This document shows positions 53,029-62,331 of a stretch of DNA of 64,000 nt, one piece after another. Origin of the DNA: Pelagerythrobacter sp041912895 (GTDB lineage Bacteria > Pseudomonadota > Alphaproteobacteria > Sphingomonadales > Sphingomonadaceae). Location of the stretch: positions 434,001 to 498,000 of the forward strand of contig NZ_JAYSGI010000002.1 in the NCBI RefSeq assembly GCF_041912895.1, read 5' to 3'. The notes under the pieces were generated by a model. It was given only the letters and a program-made list of their open reading frames with translations, was not told the DNA's origin and ran no database searches. The first letter of the stretch is position 1, and every line of letters begins with the position of its first letter. Position numbers and translations under genes: made by a program.

Positions 53029-55038
53029 ATGACGGAACTGCTCAAGATCAGCCTGCCAGACGGATCGGTGCGCGAGGTCGAGCCCGGCACGACCCCGGCG
53101 GACGTGGCCGCGGCGATCGGCCCGGGGCTGGCCAAGGCCGCGCTCGCCGCGCGCGTGGATGGCGAATTGCGCGACATCACGCGGCCGTTCGACGCCGACG
53201 CACAGCTCGCGCTGGTCACTGCGCGGGACGAGGCCGATGCGCTCGAACTGGCGCGGCACGATTATGCGCACGTCCTCGCCGAGGCGATCCAGGCACTGTG
53301 GCCGGGCACGCAGATCACCTTCGGGCCCTCGACCGATGACGGCTTCTACTACGACGTCAAGGCGCCCGGCACGCGCGATCCGTTCTCGATGGACGACCTG
53401 CCCGCGATCGAGAAAAAGATGCGCGAGATCATCCGCGCCGACAAGCCGCTCCGCCGCGAGGTGTGGAGCCGCGAGGCGCTGATCGACAAGTGGAGTTCGG
53501 AAGGCGAGACGTTCAAGGCGGAATGGGCAAAGGAACTGCCCGAGAACGAGGAGCTGACGGTCTACTGGTCGGGCGAGGACTGGCTCGACATGTGCCGCGG
53601 TCCGCACCTCGCCAGCACCGGCAAGCTCGATCCACAGGCGTTCAAGCTGATGCGCGTCGCGGGCGCCTACTGGCGCGGCGACCAGAACAACGCGCAGCTG
53701 ACGCGCATCTACGGCACCGGTTGGCTCAACAAGAAGCAATTGGACGCACACCTCCACCGGCTAGAGGAAGCCGCCAAGCGCGACCACCGCAAGCTGGGCC
53801 GCGAGATGGACCTGTTCCACTTGCAGGAAGAAGCGCACGGCAGCGTCTTCTGGCATCCCAAGGGCTATCGCATCTGGCGCGAGCTGGAGGCCTACATGCG
53901 CCGCAAGATGGACGGCGGCGGCTATCGCGAGATCAAGACGCCGCAGCTGATGGACGTGCGCCAGTGGGAGGCGTCAGGCCACTGGGGCAAATATGCCGAG
54001 AACATGTTCGCGGTGCCCGACATGGTGCCCGAGGTCGACGAAAGCGGCGCGGGCGCAGAGCCTAGAGTGGCTCCGGACGCCGACTGGATGGCGATCAAGC
54101 CGATGAATTGCCCGGCGCATGTACTGGTGTTCAAGCAGGGCATCACCTCCTACCGCGACCTGCCGATCCGGCTGGGCGAGATGGGCTGCTGCCACCGCAA
54201 CGAACCACACGGCGCGCTTCATGGCCTTATGCGCGTGCGCCAGTTCACGCAGGACGACGCGCACATTTTCTGCACCGAGCGGCAGGTGGTCGAGGAGGTG
54301 CGCGCCTTCTGCAAGCTGGCGGAGGGCGTCTACCGCGACTTCGGTTTCGACTTCGCGATCAAGCTGGCGCTACGCCCCGAAAAGCGGCTCGGTTCCGATG
54401 CGGACTGGGACAAGGCCGAGCAGGAACTGCGCGACGCCGTCGAAGAGGCGGGCATGATGAACGAGGCGTTCGGCTGGGAGGAACTGCTCGGCGAAGGCGC
54501 GTTCTACGCCCCCAAGCTCGAATGGCACCTGACCGACGCGATCGGGCGCACGTGGCAGGTCGGCACGATCCAGGGCGACCGCGTGCTGCCCGAACGGCTC
54601 GACGCGAGCTATGTCGGCGAGGACGGCGAGAAGCACCGCCCGGTGATGCTCCACCGCGCGATCTTCGGCAGCTACGAACGCTTCATCGGCATCCTGATCG
54701 AACACTTCGCCGGGCGGTTGCCCGTGTGGCTCGCTCCGGTGCAGGCGGTGGTGGCGACGATCGTCTCCGAGGCCGACGGCTATGCCGACGAGACGGTCGC
54801 GAAGCTGGCGGCGGCAGGCATCCGCGTGGACAGCGACCTCAGGAACGAGAAGATCAACTACAAAGTGCGCGAACACTCTCTGGCCAAGGTTCCCTACCTG
54901 CTGGTCGTCGGCAAGCGCGAGGCCGAGGAAGGCACCGTCGCCGTGCGCACCCTTGGCGAGCAGCATCAGAAGGTGATGCCGGTGGACGAAGCGATCGCCA
55001 TGCTGCGCGATGCCGCGACCCCGCCCGACCTGCGGTGA
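53029..55038 (+). CDS. thrS: Threonine-tRNA ligase
   Basis: The 669-residue enzyme charges tRNA-Thr. It has an N-terminal TGS domain (LKISLPDGSVREVEPGTTPADV), an editing domain with the H-x-x-x-H motif in HDYAHVLAEAI and GPSTDDGFYYDV, the class II core (MNCPAHVLVFKQGITSYRDLP, GCCHRNEPHGALHGLMRVR with QFTQDDAHIFC) and a C-terminal anticodon-binding domain (LPVWLAPVQAVVATI, YKVREHSLAKVPYLLVVG). Zinc ligands of the core lie in these motifs. ATG 53029 has only a weak ribosome-binding site, and an 8-bp GC stem (52985-53010) stands just before it. Its stop overlaps the GNAT start by four bases. Confidence 0.98.
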   Translation: MTELLKISLPDGSVREVEPGTTPADVAAAIGPGLAKAALAARVDGELRDITRPFDADAQLALVTARDEADALELARHDYAHVLAEAIQALWPGTQITFGPSTDDGFYYDVKAPGTRDPFSMDDLPAIEKKMREIIRADKPLRREVWSREALIDKWSSEGETFKAEWAKELPENEELTVYWSGEDWLDMCRGPHLASTGKLDPQAFKLMRVAGAYWRGDQNNAQLTRIYGTGWLNKKQLDAHLHRLEEAAKRDHRKLGREMDLFHLQEEAHGSVFWHPKGYRIWRELEAYMRRKMDGGGYREIKTPQLMDVRQWEASGHWGKYAENMFAVPDMVPEVDESGAGAEPRVAPDADWMAIKPMNCPAHVLVFKQGITSYRDLPIRLGEMGCCHRNEPHGALHGLMRVRQFTQDDAHIFCTERQVVEEVRAFCKLAEGVYRDFGFDFAIKLALRPEKRLGSDADWDKAEQELRDAVEEAGMMNEAFGWEELLGEGAFYAPKLEWHLTDAIGRTWQVGTIQGDRVLPERLDASYVGEDGEKHRPVMLHRAIFGSYERFIGILIEHFAGRLPVWLAPVQAVVATIVSEADGYADETVAKLAAAGIRVDSDLRNEKINYKVREHSLAKVPYLLVVGKREAEEGTVAVRTLGEQHQKVMPVDEAIAMLRDAATPPDLR

Positions 55039-55484
55039 GGATCCGCAAGGGATCGCCGGCGGACGTTCCGCGCGCGCTTTCGATCTGGCGGGCCGCGGTC
55101 GATGCGACGCACGGCTTCCTGACGCCCGAAGATCGCCGCGAAATCGACCGCATGGTAGTGGACGAGTTCTTCCCGCACGCCGAGCTGTGGCTGGCCGAGA
55201 CCGGTGACGGCCACGTCCTCGGCTTCCTTGTCATGCAGGGCGAGGAGATCGACGCACTGTTCGTCGATCCGGCGGTGCATGGGCAGGGCTATGGCACGGC
55301 GCTGCTCGATCATGCGCTCGCCTTGTCGCCGCGGGCAACGGTCGAGGCGAGCGAGCAGGCAAGCAATGCGCTGCCCTTCTACGAGGCGCGCGGGTTCGAG
55401 CGCATCGGGCGCTCGGAAACCGATCCGCAGGGCCGGCCCTATCCCCTCATCCGATTGCGCTACCGGGGCAGCGCGTGGACCTGA
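55035..55484 (+). CDS. GNAT family N-acetyltransferase
   Basis: The 149-residue protein starts at GTG 55035 inside the thrS stop (GTGA). It has the GNAT fold with the acetyl-CoA motif ALFVDPAVHGQGYGTALLDHAL and the later ASNALPFYEARGFERIGRSE. It resembles the E. coli YjaB-type acetyltransferases. The acceptor substrate is unknown. It overlaps the TauE gene by ten bases at its 3' end. Confidence 0.87.
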   Translation: MRIRKGSPADVPRALSIWRAAVDATHGFLTPEDRREIDRMVVDEFFPHAELWLAETGDGHVLGFLVMQGEEIDALFVDPAVHGQGYGTALLDHALALSPRATVEASEQASNALPFYEARGFERIGRSETDPQGRPYPLIRLRYRGSAWT

Positions 55485-56224
55485 TCGCCGGCTTCACCGT
55501 GCTGCAGATCGCGGTGGCGCTGGCGACGGCGTTCGCCGCGGCCTTCGTGCGCGGGCTGGCGGGCTTCGGGCTCGCGATCCTGCTGGTGCCGGTGCTCGCG
55601 CTGGCGCTGACCCCGGTGGAGGCGGTGCTCGTGACCAACACCGTCGCGCTGCTGATGGGCCTGAGCGAGATACGCCGGCTGGTGCGCGATGCGGAGCGCA
55701 GCGCCTGGGCGATCTGCGGGCTGGTGCTGCTGGCGACCGCGCCGGGCCTGATCGTGCTCGCCGCTACGCCTGCGCCGGTCGCGCGGCTGGCGATCGCGCT
55801 GGTCGCGCTCTCGGCCTTCGTCGCGATTTTGCTGCCGACGCGCCCCGCCGACGTGCCGGGGCGCACCACGACCTTGCTCACCGGGCTCTCCAGCGGATTG
55901 TTGACCGGCTTCGCCGGAATGCCCGGCCCGCCGGTGGTGCCGTACTACGTCGGGCGGCACATCCCGCGTGCCACGGCCAAGGCCTCGATGATCCTGATCT
56001 TCACCGTCGCCGCGCTCGCGGGGCTGGGCTCGGGCGTGGCGATCGGGGTGCTGTACTGGCGGCAGATCGCGCTCGGGGCGCTGCTCTATCCGCTCGTGCT
56101 GCTCGGCAACTGGGCCGGGCACAAGGCCTCGGGCCGCGTGGGCGACCGGGCCTGGCGGCTGTTCGTGGCATTTGTGCTGGGCGCGGCGGCGCTCGCCGCG
56201 CTGGCCAAGTTGCTACAGGGGTAG
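55475..56224 (+). CDS. TauE/SafE family sulfite exporter-like permease
   Basis: The 249-residue protein has about eight hydrophobic segments in two repeats. Each begins with the family's glycine-rich motif: AAAFVRGLAGFGLAILLVPV near residue 25 and GLLTGFAGMPGPPVVPYYVG near residue 140. TauE/SafE proteins move organosulfonates, sulfite or organic acids across the inner membrane. The substrate here is unknown. It starts at GTG 55475 within the GNAT gene. Confidence 0.88.
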   Translation: MDLIAGFTVLQIAVALATAFAAAFVRGLAGFGLAILLVPVLALALTPVEAVLVTNTVALLMGLSEIRRLVRDAERSAWAICGLVLLATAPGLIVLAATPAPVARLAIALVALSAFVAILLPTRPADVPGRTTTLLTGLSSGLLTGFAGMPGPPVVPYYVGRHIPRATAKASMILIFTVAALAGLGSGVAIGVLYWRQIALGALLYPLVLLGNWAGHKASGRVGDRAWRLFVAFVLGAAALAALAKLLQG

Positions 56225-56335
56225 CGCCGGACCGGCGACGATCAGCGCCGTGGCGCAGGCGATCACGATCGCGAAGCGGGCCGCGTCCAGCGCACGATCG
56301 GCAAAGCGGGGAGATATGGCGCGCGGGCGGATCAT
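56213..56335 (-). CDS. Possible small membrane protein (40 aa)
   Basis: A 40-codon frame on the minus strand (ATG 56333-56335, TAG 56213-56215) encodes a basic start (MIRPRAISPRFADRALDAAR) and one hydrophobic segment (FAIVIACATALIVAG). It fills the gap between tauE and aguA and overlaps the tauE 3' end by 12 bases. No good ribosome-binding site is seen. The clean topology makes it plausible, but it could be chance. Confidence 0.3.
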   Translation of the reverse strand: MIRPRAISPRFADRALDAARFAIVIACATALIVAGPALPL

Positions 56336-56382
56336 CGCGGCAAAGATGGCGCCGCGCCGCCTAAGGAACCGTTAAACGCGCC

Positions 56383-57348
56383 TTACAAGCGCGGCATCTG
56401 CTGGCTGGCGCAATGGAAGCCGCCGCCGCCCGCGAGCACGGCGTCGGCGGGCAGGCCCACGGTGGCATGATCGGGGAACAGCGCGGCGATCGCAGCCACG
56501 CCCTCGTCGTCGTGGATCGAGCCGAACGTCGGCACGACTACGAGGCTGCTGGTGATCGCGAAGTTGGCGTAGCTCGCCGGTTCGACCAGATCGCCGCGCG
56601 TGACGAGACCGGGCGAAGGGATTTCGCAGATCTCCACCCCGAACGCCTCCGCACGGCGCTTCGCCTCGGCGTAGACGTGCGCGTTGGGGTCGCCGTCGCC
56701 CGTAGCGCGCGGCAATGCGAGGCGATTGGGGCCGACGAAGCGGGCGAGGTTGTCGACGTGCCCGTCGGTGTGGTCGTTGACCAGCCCTTCGCCCAGCCAC
56801 AGCACGCGATCGAACCCGAGGTCGCGCGCCAGCCGCGCCTCGATATCCTCGCGCGCCAGTGCGGGGTTGCGGTTGGGGTTCAGCAGGCACTGCTCGGTGG
56901 TGACGACGAGCCCGGTGCCGTCCCCGTCGATCGCCCCGCCCTCGAGAATCCAGTCGGAGACGACCACCGGCAGCCCCGCATCGCGCGCCAGTTCGGCGCC
57001 GATCTCGCGGTCGCCCGCCATCTCGTACTTGCCGCCCCAGCCGTTGAACCCGCAGCGCAGCGCACTGCCGTCGGCGCGCACCAACGGCCCGGTGTCGCGC
57101 AGCCATATGTCGCCATAGACGCGCCGTTCCAGCGTGACCCCGCCCGAAACCAGCGCCTTTGCGCGCGCCTCGTTTGCCGCGTCGCGCACCAGCAGGCGCA
57201 CCGGCTGGCCGCTTTCGGCGACGGCATTGGCGAAGGCGGCGATCTGCTCCTGCGCGCGCGCGAGGTAGCCGGGCCATTCCTCCGCATCGTGCGGAAAGCC
57301 GATCCACAGCCAGTCCTGCGGCGCCCATTCGGGCGGCATCGAGGGCAT
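56383..57348 (-). CDS. aguA: Agmatine deiminase
   Basis: The 321-residue enzyme of the porphyromonas-type peptidyl-arginine deiminase family hydrolyses agmatine to N-carbamoylputrescine and ammonia. It shows WLWIGFPHDAEEWPG, IWLRDTGPLV, FNGWGGKYEM, WILEGGAIDGDG, NDHTDGHVDNLARF with the catalytic His, and GGGFHCASQQMPRL with the catalytic Cys313. ATG 57346-57348 follows AAGGGAG. It is 23 bases downstream of the M28 peptidase gene in the same direction. No partner amidase (aguB) lies in the window. Confidence 0.93.
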   Translation of the reverse strand: MPSMPPEWAPQDWLWIGFPHDAEEWPGYLARAQEQIAAFANAVAESGQPVRLLVRDAANEARAKALVSGGVTLERRVYGDIWLRDTGPLVRADGSALRCGFNGWGGKYEMAGDREIGAELARDAGLPVVVSDWILEGGAIDGDGTGLVVTTEQCLLNPNRNPALAREDIEARLARDLGFDRVLWLGEGLVNDHTDGHVDNLARFVGPNRLALPRATGDGDPNAHVYAEAKRRAEAFGVEICEIPSPGLVTRGDLVEPASYANFAITSSLVVVPTFGSIHDDEGVAAIAALFPDHATVGLPADAVLAGGGGFHCASQQMPRL

Positions 57349-57371
57349 CGGCGCTCCCTTCGCGGCGCGGC

Positions 57372-59060
57372 TCAGCAGCCGCCTTCCGCCGCGGTGCAGG
57401 CCTCGTCGCGGATGCGGCGGAATTCGTCGCCCTCGCGCCAGTTCGGCCACGCGGTGGACATCGCCATCATCCGGCCGAGGCGGTAGAACAGGCGCAAGTC
57501 CTGCTCGACGCCCGACCAGTCCCAATTCTCGTCGTATTCGTCGCCGACCGCGTGATAGGCCTCGTCGCGGTAACGCGTCTCGTAGGCTTCGCCCGCAGCG
57601 GTGCCGCCGTCGACGAGGTCCTGTCCGCCATCGACGTACAGCATCGGCAATCCGCGCTTGGCCATGCTGAAGTGGTCGGAGCGGTAGTAATACCCTGCCT
57701 CGGGCGAGGGGTTGGGCGTGCCGGTGCGCTTCTCGGCGGTCAGCGCGGCGGTGAGGAAATCGTCGAGCTGCGACTTGTCGGGCCCGACCACGGTCACGTC
57801 CTTCGCTGGCCCTGCAAGCGAGAGCGCATCCATGTTCACCCCGCCGACCGTCTGTTCGAGCGGGAAGACCGGGTTCGCGCCGTAGTATTCGGAACCGAGC
57901 AGCCCCTGCTCCTCGGCGGTGACCGCGAGGAACACCAGGCTGCGGTCGGCCGCGCCGGCCTTCGCATGCGCCTCGGCCAGCGCGACGAGCGCGGCGGTGC
58001 CGGTGGCGTTGTCGACCGCGCCGTTGCAGATCTCGTCCGCCTCGCCCGGCGCGCAGCGGCCCAGGTGATCCCAGTGCGCGGTGTGGAGCACGTATTCGTC
58101 GGGCCGCGCGGTCCCCGGCAGCATGCCGATCACGTTCTTGGAGCTGAACGTGCGGCTGTCGTTGTTGAACGAGGTGGAGATCGTCGCGCCCAGATCGACC
58201 GGCTTGAAGCCCTTGCGCTTCGCCGCTGCCGACAGTTCGGCGAGGTCGTGTCCGCTCGCGGTCAGGATCCGTTCGGCGACGCCCTTCTGCACCCAGCCGT
58301 TCATCGCCGTCTGGTCCGCGCCGCCGCCCTCGCGCTGGGCATAGGCCTGCGGGCCGGACCAGCTGTTCTGCACCGTGGTCCAGCCATAGGAGGCGGGGTA
58401 GGTATCGTGGACGATGATCGCCCCGGTCGCACCCTGCCTTGCGGCTTCCTCGTACTTGTAGGTCCAGCGGCCGTAATAAGTCATCGCCTTGCCGTTGAAG
58501 TCGCCATCCAGCGTCTCGGCCTCGTAGTCGGGGTCGTTGATCAGGATGACCGCGGTCTTGCCGGTCATGTCGACGCCTTCGTAGTCGTTCCAGCCCTTCT
58601 CCGGCGCGTTGATGCCGTAGCCGACGAAGACCAGCTCGCTGTTCTCGATATCGGTCGTCGGCGTCTCGCGGTAGGATACGCCGACCCAGTCATCGCCGAA
58701 GTCGAAGTCCATCGTCTCGCCATCGGCCTTCACGGTCAGCGGGGCGAAATCGCGCCCGGTGATCTCGACCAGCGGCACTTCCTGGAACCAGCTGCCGTTG
58801 TTGCCCGGCTGCAACCCGGCCTTCGCGAACTGCTCGACCAGATAGGCGACCGTCTTCGCCTCGCCAGCGGTGCCGGGCAGGCGCCCCTCGAACTCGTCGG
58901 AAGACAGCGTGCGCGTGACTTCCTTCATCGTCTCGATCGAGATTTCGGGCACTTGGACTTCGGGAATGTCGAGCGCGGCGTCGCCCTGCTGGTCCTCGAC
59001 GGCGACGTTGCAGGCGGCAAGTGCGGCAAGCGCACCGGCGGTCAGGATGTGGCGGATCAT
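57372..59060 (-). CDS. M28 family zinc peptidase, lipoprotein
   Basis: The 562-residue protein begins with a lipoprotein signal (LTAGALAALAAC). It contains a PA-domain insert (DYEGVDMTGKTAVILINDPD) and the M28 catalytic domain with zinc ligands in HTAHWDHLG, CNGAVDNATGTAAL, AVTAEEQGLLGSEYY, GGVNMDALSL and YRSDHFSMA. M28 enzymes are aminopeptidases or related exopeptidases acting on periplasmic or extracellular peptides. The frame is open upstream of 59060 into the glnE gap, but only this ATG gives the lipoprotein signal. It is divergent from glnE and followed by aguA. Confidence 0.93.
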   Translation of the reverse strand: MIRHILTAGALAALAACNVAVEDQQGDAALDIPEVQVPEISIETMKEVTRTLSSDEFEGRLPGTAGEAKTVAYLVEQFAKAGLQPGNNGSWFQEVPLVEITGRDFAPLTVKADGETMDFDFGDDWVGVSYRETPTTDIENSELVFVGYGINAPEKGWNDYEGVDMTGKTAVILINDPDYEAETLDGDFNGKAMTYYGRWTYKYEEAARQGATGAIIVHDTYPASYGWTTVQNSWSGPQAYAQREGGGADQTAMNGWVQKGVAERILTASGHDLAELSAAAKRKGFKPVDLGATISTSFNNDSRTFSSKNVIGMLPGTARPDEYVLHTAHWDHLGRCAPGEADEICNGAVDNATGTAALVALAEAHAKAGAADRSLVFLAVTAEEQGLLGSEYYGANPVFPLEQTVGGVNMDALSLAGPAKDVTVVGPDKSQLDDFLTAALTAEKRTGTPNPSPEAGYYYRSDHFSMAKRGLPMLYVDGGQDLVDGGTAAGEAYETRYRDEAYHAVGDEYDENWDWSGVEQDLRLFYRLGRMMAMSTAWPNWREGDEFRRIRDEACTAAEGGC

Positions 59061-59167
59061 GGCAAATCTCTCTCGCAAGACGGCAATGGCGCGCTGCTTG
59101 GCAGGTCGCGGGCGGCGCTGCAAGCCGCGGCTTGTGCAAGCGGCGGCAAGGCGGCAGGGATGCGCGC

Positions 59168-61861
59168 ATGACGCCCGACTGGCCCGAAGCGATCGCGCGC
59201 GCGCGCGCCAACGCGCCCTTCCTGGCCCGCGCGCTCGACCGCCAGCCCGAACTGGAGGCGCTGCTGGCCGAGGGCGACGGCGAGGCGGCGCTGGCATGGG
59301 CGCGGCAGGCGGGTAGCGGAGCGGGCGCCGAGGTGGCGCTGCGGCGCGAGCGGCTGGCGCTGGCCGCCGCGCTCGCGGTGGGCGACCTCGCGGGTGCGTT
59401 CCCGGTCGCGCGCGTGATGGCCGAACTCTCCGTCTTCGCCGACCGCGCGCTCGACCGGGCGATCGGCGAGGCCATCGCGCGCCGGGTGGAGGGGGCCGAA
59501 CCGGCGGGGATGATCGCGCTCGCGCTCGGCAAGCACGGCGCGGGCGAGCTGAACTATAGCTCCGACATCGACCCGATCCTGCTCTACGATCCAGAGACGC
59601 TGCCGCGCCGCGAGCGCGACGAGCCGGGCGAGGCGGCGCAGCGCTATGCGCGCGAGATCGTACAGATGCTCTCGGCCCAGACCGCCGAGGGCTACGTGTT
59701 CCGGGTCGACCTGCGGCTGCGCCCCGCGTCCGAAGTCAGCCCATTGGCGATCTCGACCGATGCGGCGCTCAGCCATTACGAAAGCTCGGCGCTGGCGTGG
59801 GAACGCGCGGCGTTCATCCGCGCGCGGGCGGCGGCGGGCGACGTGGCGCCGGGGGAGGATTTCCTCGCCGCGATCCGCCCGTTCGTCTGGCGCCGCAGCC
59901 TCGATTTCGGCGCGATCGAGGAGATCGGGCGGCTCACCTCGCGCATTCGCGAGCAGTATTCGGGGCCCACCGAACCGCGCCCCGGCTTCAACCTCAAGCA
60001 GGGGCGCGGCGGCATCCGCGAGATCGAGTTCTTCGCACAGGCGCACCAGTTGATCCACGGCGGGCGCGACCGATCCTTGCGGGTGCGCAGCACGCGCGCG
60101 GCGCTCGATGCGCTGGCGGCCGCGGGGCATATCGCGGCGGAGGATGCCGCGCTGCTCGGCCGCAGTTACGATCGGCTGCGCACCGTCGAGCATCGGTTGC
60201 AGATGCTCGAAGACCACCAGACGCATAGCCTGCCCGCGGGCGAAGCGCTCGATCGCGCGGCGCGGCTCGACGGGCTGGACGGCGGCGCGGCGCTGCTGGC
60301 GGAGCTGACCCCGCTGTGCGCCGAGGTCGCCGCGCGGTTCGACCGTCTGCTGGGCGAACAGGCCGAGCCGGGCGCGAAAGCGAACGAAGGCGGCAGCCTG
60401 CCCGCCCGGCTCGAACGGCTCGGCTTCGACGAGCCCGAGGCGCTGGCCGAGCGGATCGCGAGCTGGAGCGACGGCCATATCCGCGCACTGCGCAGCGCGG
60501 CCGCGCGCGCATCGTTCGACGCATTGCTGCCGCGCCTGCTCGAAGCCTTTGCCGAAGCGCCCGATCCGCGCCGCGCGCTGATCCTGTGGGAAGAGCTGAT
60601 TGCCAAGGCTTCGAGCGCGATCAACCTGTTCCGCCTGCTCGATGCGCGGCCCGGCCTGCTCGACCAGCTCGTCGGCGTGCTCACGCTCGCCCCGCCGCTG
60701 GCCGAGGAACTCGCGCGGCGGCCCGAACTGCTCGACGCGCTGATCGATCGCAGTGCGCTCGATCTGCCCGGCGAGGTGCCCGAACTTGCCGCGAAAATGG
60801 CACGTGGCGAGGCGGGCGACGATTACGAACACGCGCTCGATCGCATTCGTGTGGTCACCGGCGAAACGCGCTTCGCGCTCGGCGTGCAACTGATCGAAGG
60901 GGCGCACGATCCGCTCGCGATCGCCGCCGCGCTGTCGCGCACCGCGGAGGCGGCGCTCGACATCGCGGCGCGCACGACCGAGCAGGATTTCGCCGCCAAG
61001 CACGGCATGGTGCCCGGCGGTGAACTGCTCGTGCTCGGCCTCGGGCGGCTCGGCGGCGGGGCGCTGACCCATGCCTCCGACCTCGATATCGTCTACCTGT
61101 TCACCGGCGATCACGGGGCGGAATCGGATGGCGCGCGCCCGCTCGGCGCCACGCTCTATTTCAACCGGCTCGCCCAGCGGGTGAGCGGCGCGCTGAGCGT
61201 GCCGACCGCGCAGGGCGCGTTGTACGAGGTCGATACCCGGCTACGGCCGCAAGGCGCGCAGGGGCCGCTCGCGGTCAGCCTCGACAGCTTCGCCCGCTAC
61301 CAGCGGGAGGATGCGTGGACGTGGGAACACATGGCGCTGACTCGCGCGCGGCCGCTCTACGGTTCGCCCGATGCGCGCGCCGCTCTGGAAAGTGCCATCG
61401 CCGACGTGCTGCGCCAGCCGCGCGATCCCGCCACGCTGCGCGCCGACGTGCTCAAGATGCGCGGCGAGATGGCGGCGAACAAGCCGCCGCGCGGGCCACT
61501 CGACGCCAAGCTGCTGCGCGGCGGGCTGGTGGACCTGGAATTCCTGCTCCACTACCTGCAATTGCGCGAGCGGGCTTGCGTCTTCCCCGATCTCGGCCAG
61601 GCGATCGCCTGTCTTGCCGAGCGTGGGCTGGTTCCGGAGGAGCTGGCGGAAGCCGAAGCGATGATGACGCGGCTGCTGGTGGCCGGGCGCCTCCTAGCGC
61701 CAGATCTCGATCCGCCGTCCGCCGCCGCCGGGCGTGCACTGGCCGGGGCCTGCGGGTCCGAAGATATCGAGGCCTTGCTGCGCTCCTTGAGCGACGCGCG
61801 GCACTGCGTGGCCGAGGCGTGGCAGGCGACATTTGACGAAAAACTGGAGACCCAAGCATGA
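59168..61861 (+). CDS. glnE: Bifunctional glutamine synthetase adenylyltransferase/adenylyl-removing enzyme
   Basis: The 897-residue enzyme turns glutamine synthetase off by adenylylation and on again by removal of AMP. Two nucleotidyltransferase domains are visible: LGKHGAGELNYSSDIDPILL near residue 120 (adenylyl-removing) and LGLGRLGGGALTHASDLDIV near residue 620 (adenylyltransferase). FNLKQGRGGIREIEFFAQA and FLLHYLQLR are other marks of the family. ATG 59168 gives the usual alphaproteobacterial N-terminus. Its stop overlaps the bcp ATG (ATGA). Confidence 0.97.
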   Translation: MTPDWPEAIARARANAPFLARALDRQPELEALLAEGDGEAALAWARQAGSGAGAEVALRRERLALAAALAVGDLAGAFPVARVMAELSVFADRALDRAIGEAIARRVEGAEPAGMIALALGKHGAGELNYSSDIDPILLYDPETLPRRERDEPGEAAQRYAREIVQMLSAQTAEGYVFRVDLRLRPASEVSPLAISTDAALSHYESSALAWERAAFIRARAAAGDVAPGEDFLAAIRPFVWRRSLDFGAIEEIGRLTSRIREQYSGPTEPRPGFNLKQGRGGIREIEFFAQAHQLIHGGRDRSLRVRSTRAALDALAAAGHIAAEDAALLGRSYDRLRTVEHRLQMLEDHQTHSLPAGEALDRAARLDGLDGGAALLAELTPLCAEVAARFDRLLGEQAEPGAKANEGGSLPARLERLGFDEPEALAERIASWSDGHIRALRSAAARASFDALLPRLLEAFAEAPDPRRALILWEELIAKASSAINLFRLLDARPGLLDQLVGVLTLAPPLAEELARRPELLDALIDRSALDLPGEVPELAAKMARGEAGDDYEHALDRIRVVTGETRFALGVQLIEGAHDPLAIAAALSRTAEAALDIAARTTEQDFAAKHGMVPGGELLVLGLGRLGGGALTHASDLDIVYLFTGDHGAESDGARPLGATLYFNRLAQRVSGALSVPTAQGALYEVDTRLRPQGAQGPLAVSLDSFARYQREDAWTWEHMALTRARPLYGSPDARAALESAIADVLRQPRDPATLRADVLKMRGEMAANKPPRGPLDAKLLRGGLVDLEFLLHYLQLRERACVFPDLGQAIACLAERGLVPEELAEAEAMMTRLLVAGRLLAPDLDPPSAAAGRALAGACGSEDIEALLRSLSDARHCVAEAWQATFDEKLETQA

Positions 61862-62331
61862 GCGATTTTCCGCAAACCGGCGACACGATGCCCGACGTTG
61901 CGATGGAAACCCCCGATGGCGGCACGGTGAAGCCGTCCGACTTTCGCGGCCGCAAGCTGGTGGTGTTCTTCTACCCGAAGGACAACACGCCCGGCTGCAC
62001 CACCGAGGCGAAGGACTTCACCGCGCTCGTCGCCGATTTCGAAAAGGCGGGCGTAGCATTGCTCGGCGTGAGCAAGGATTCGCCGCAGAAGCACCGCAAG
62101 TTCATCGCCAAGCACGAATTGAAGGTGCCGCTCGCGACCGATGCGGAAAGCGGCGGCCTGTCCGACGCGCTCGGTGTGTGGGGCGAGAAGACAATGTACG
62201 GCAAGACCTTCATGGGCATGATCCGCAGCACCTACCTGATCGACGGAGAGGGCCGGGTCGCGCGGGTCTGGCCCAAGGTGAAGGTCAAGGGCCACGCCGA
62301 GGAGGTTCTCGCGGCGGCCCAGGCGCTTTGA
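61858..62331 (+). CDS. bcp: Thioredoxin-dependent peroxiredoxin (BCP type)
   Basis: The 157-residue peroxiredoxin reduces hydrogen peroxide and organic peroxides. The peroxidatic cysteine lies in FYPKDNTPGCTTEAKDFTAL, and GVSKDSPQKHRKFIAKH is typical for the BCP/PrxQ group. No second cysteine follows at +5 (TTEAK instead of T-x-E-x-C), so it is a one-Cys form. It is translationally coupled to glnE upstream and to the DUF455 gene downstream. Confidence 0.95.
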   Translation: MSDFPQTGDTMPDVAMETPDGGTVKPSDFRGRKLVVFFYPKDNTPGCTTEAKDFTALVADFEKAGVALLGVSKDSPQKHRKFIAKHELKVPLATDAESGGLSDALGVWGEKTMYGKTFMGMIRSTYLIDGEGRVARVWPKVKVKGHAEEVLAAAQAL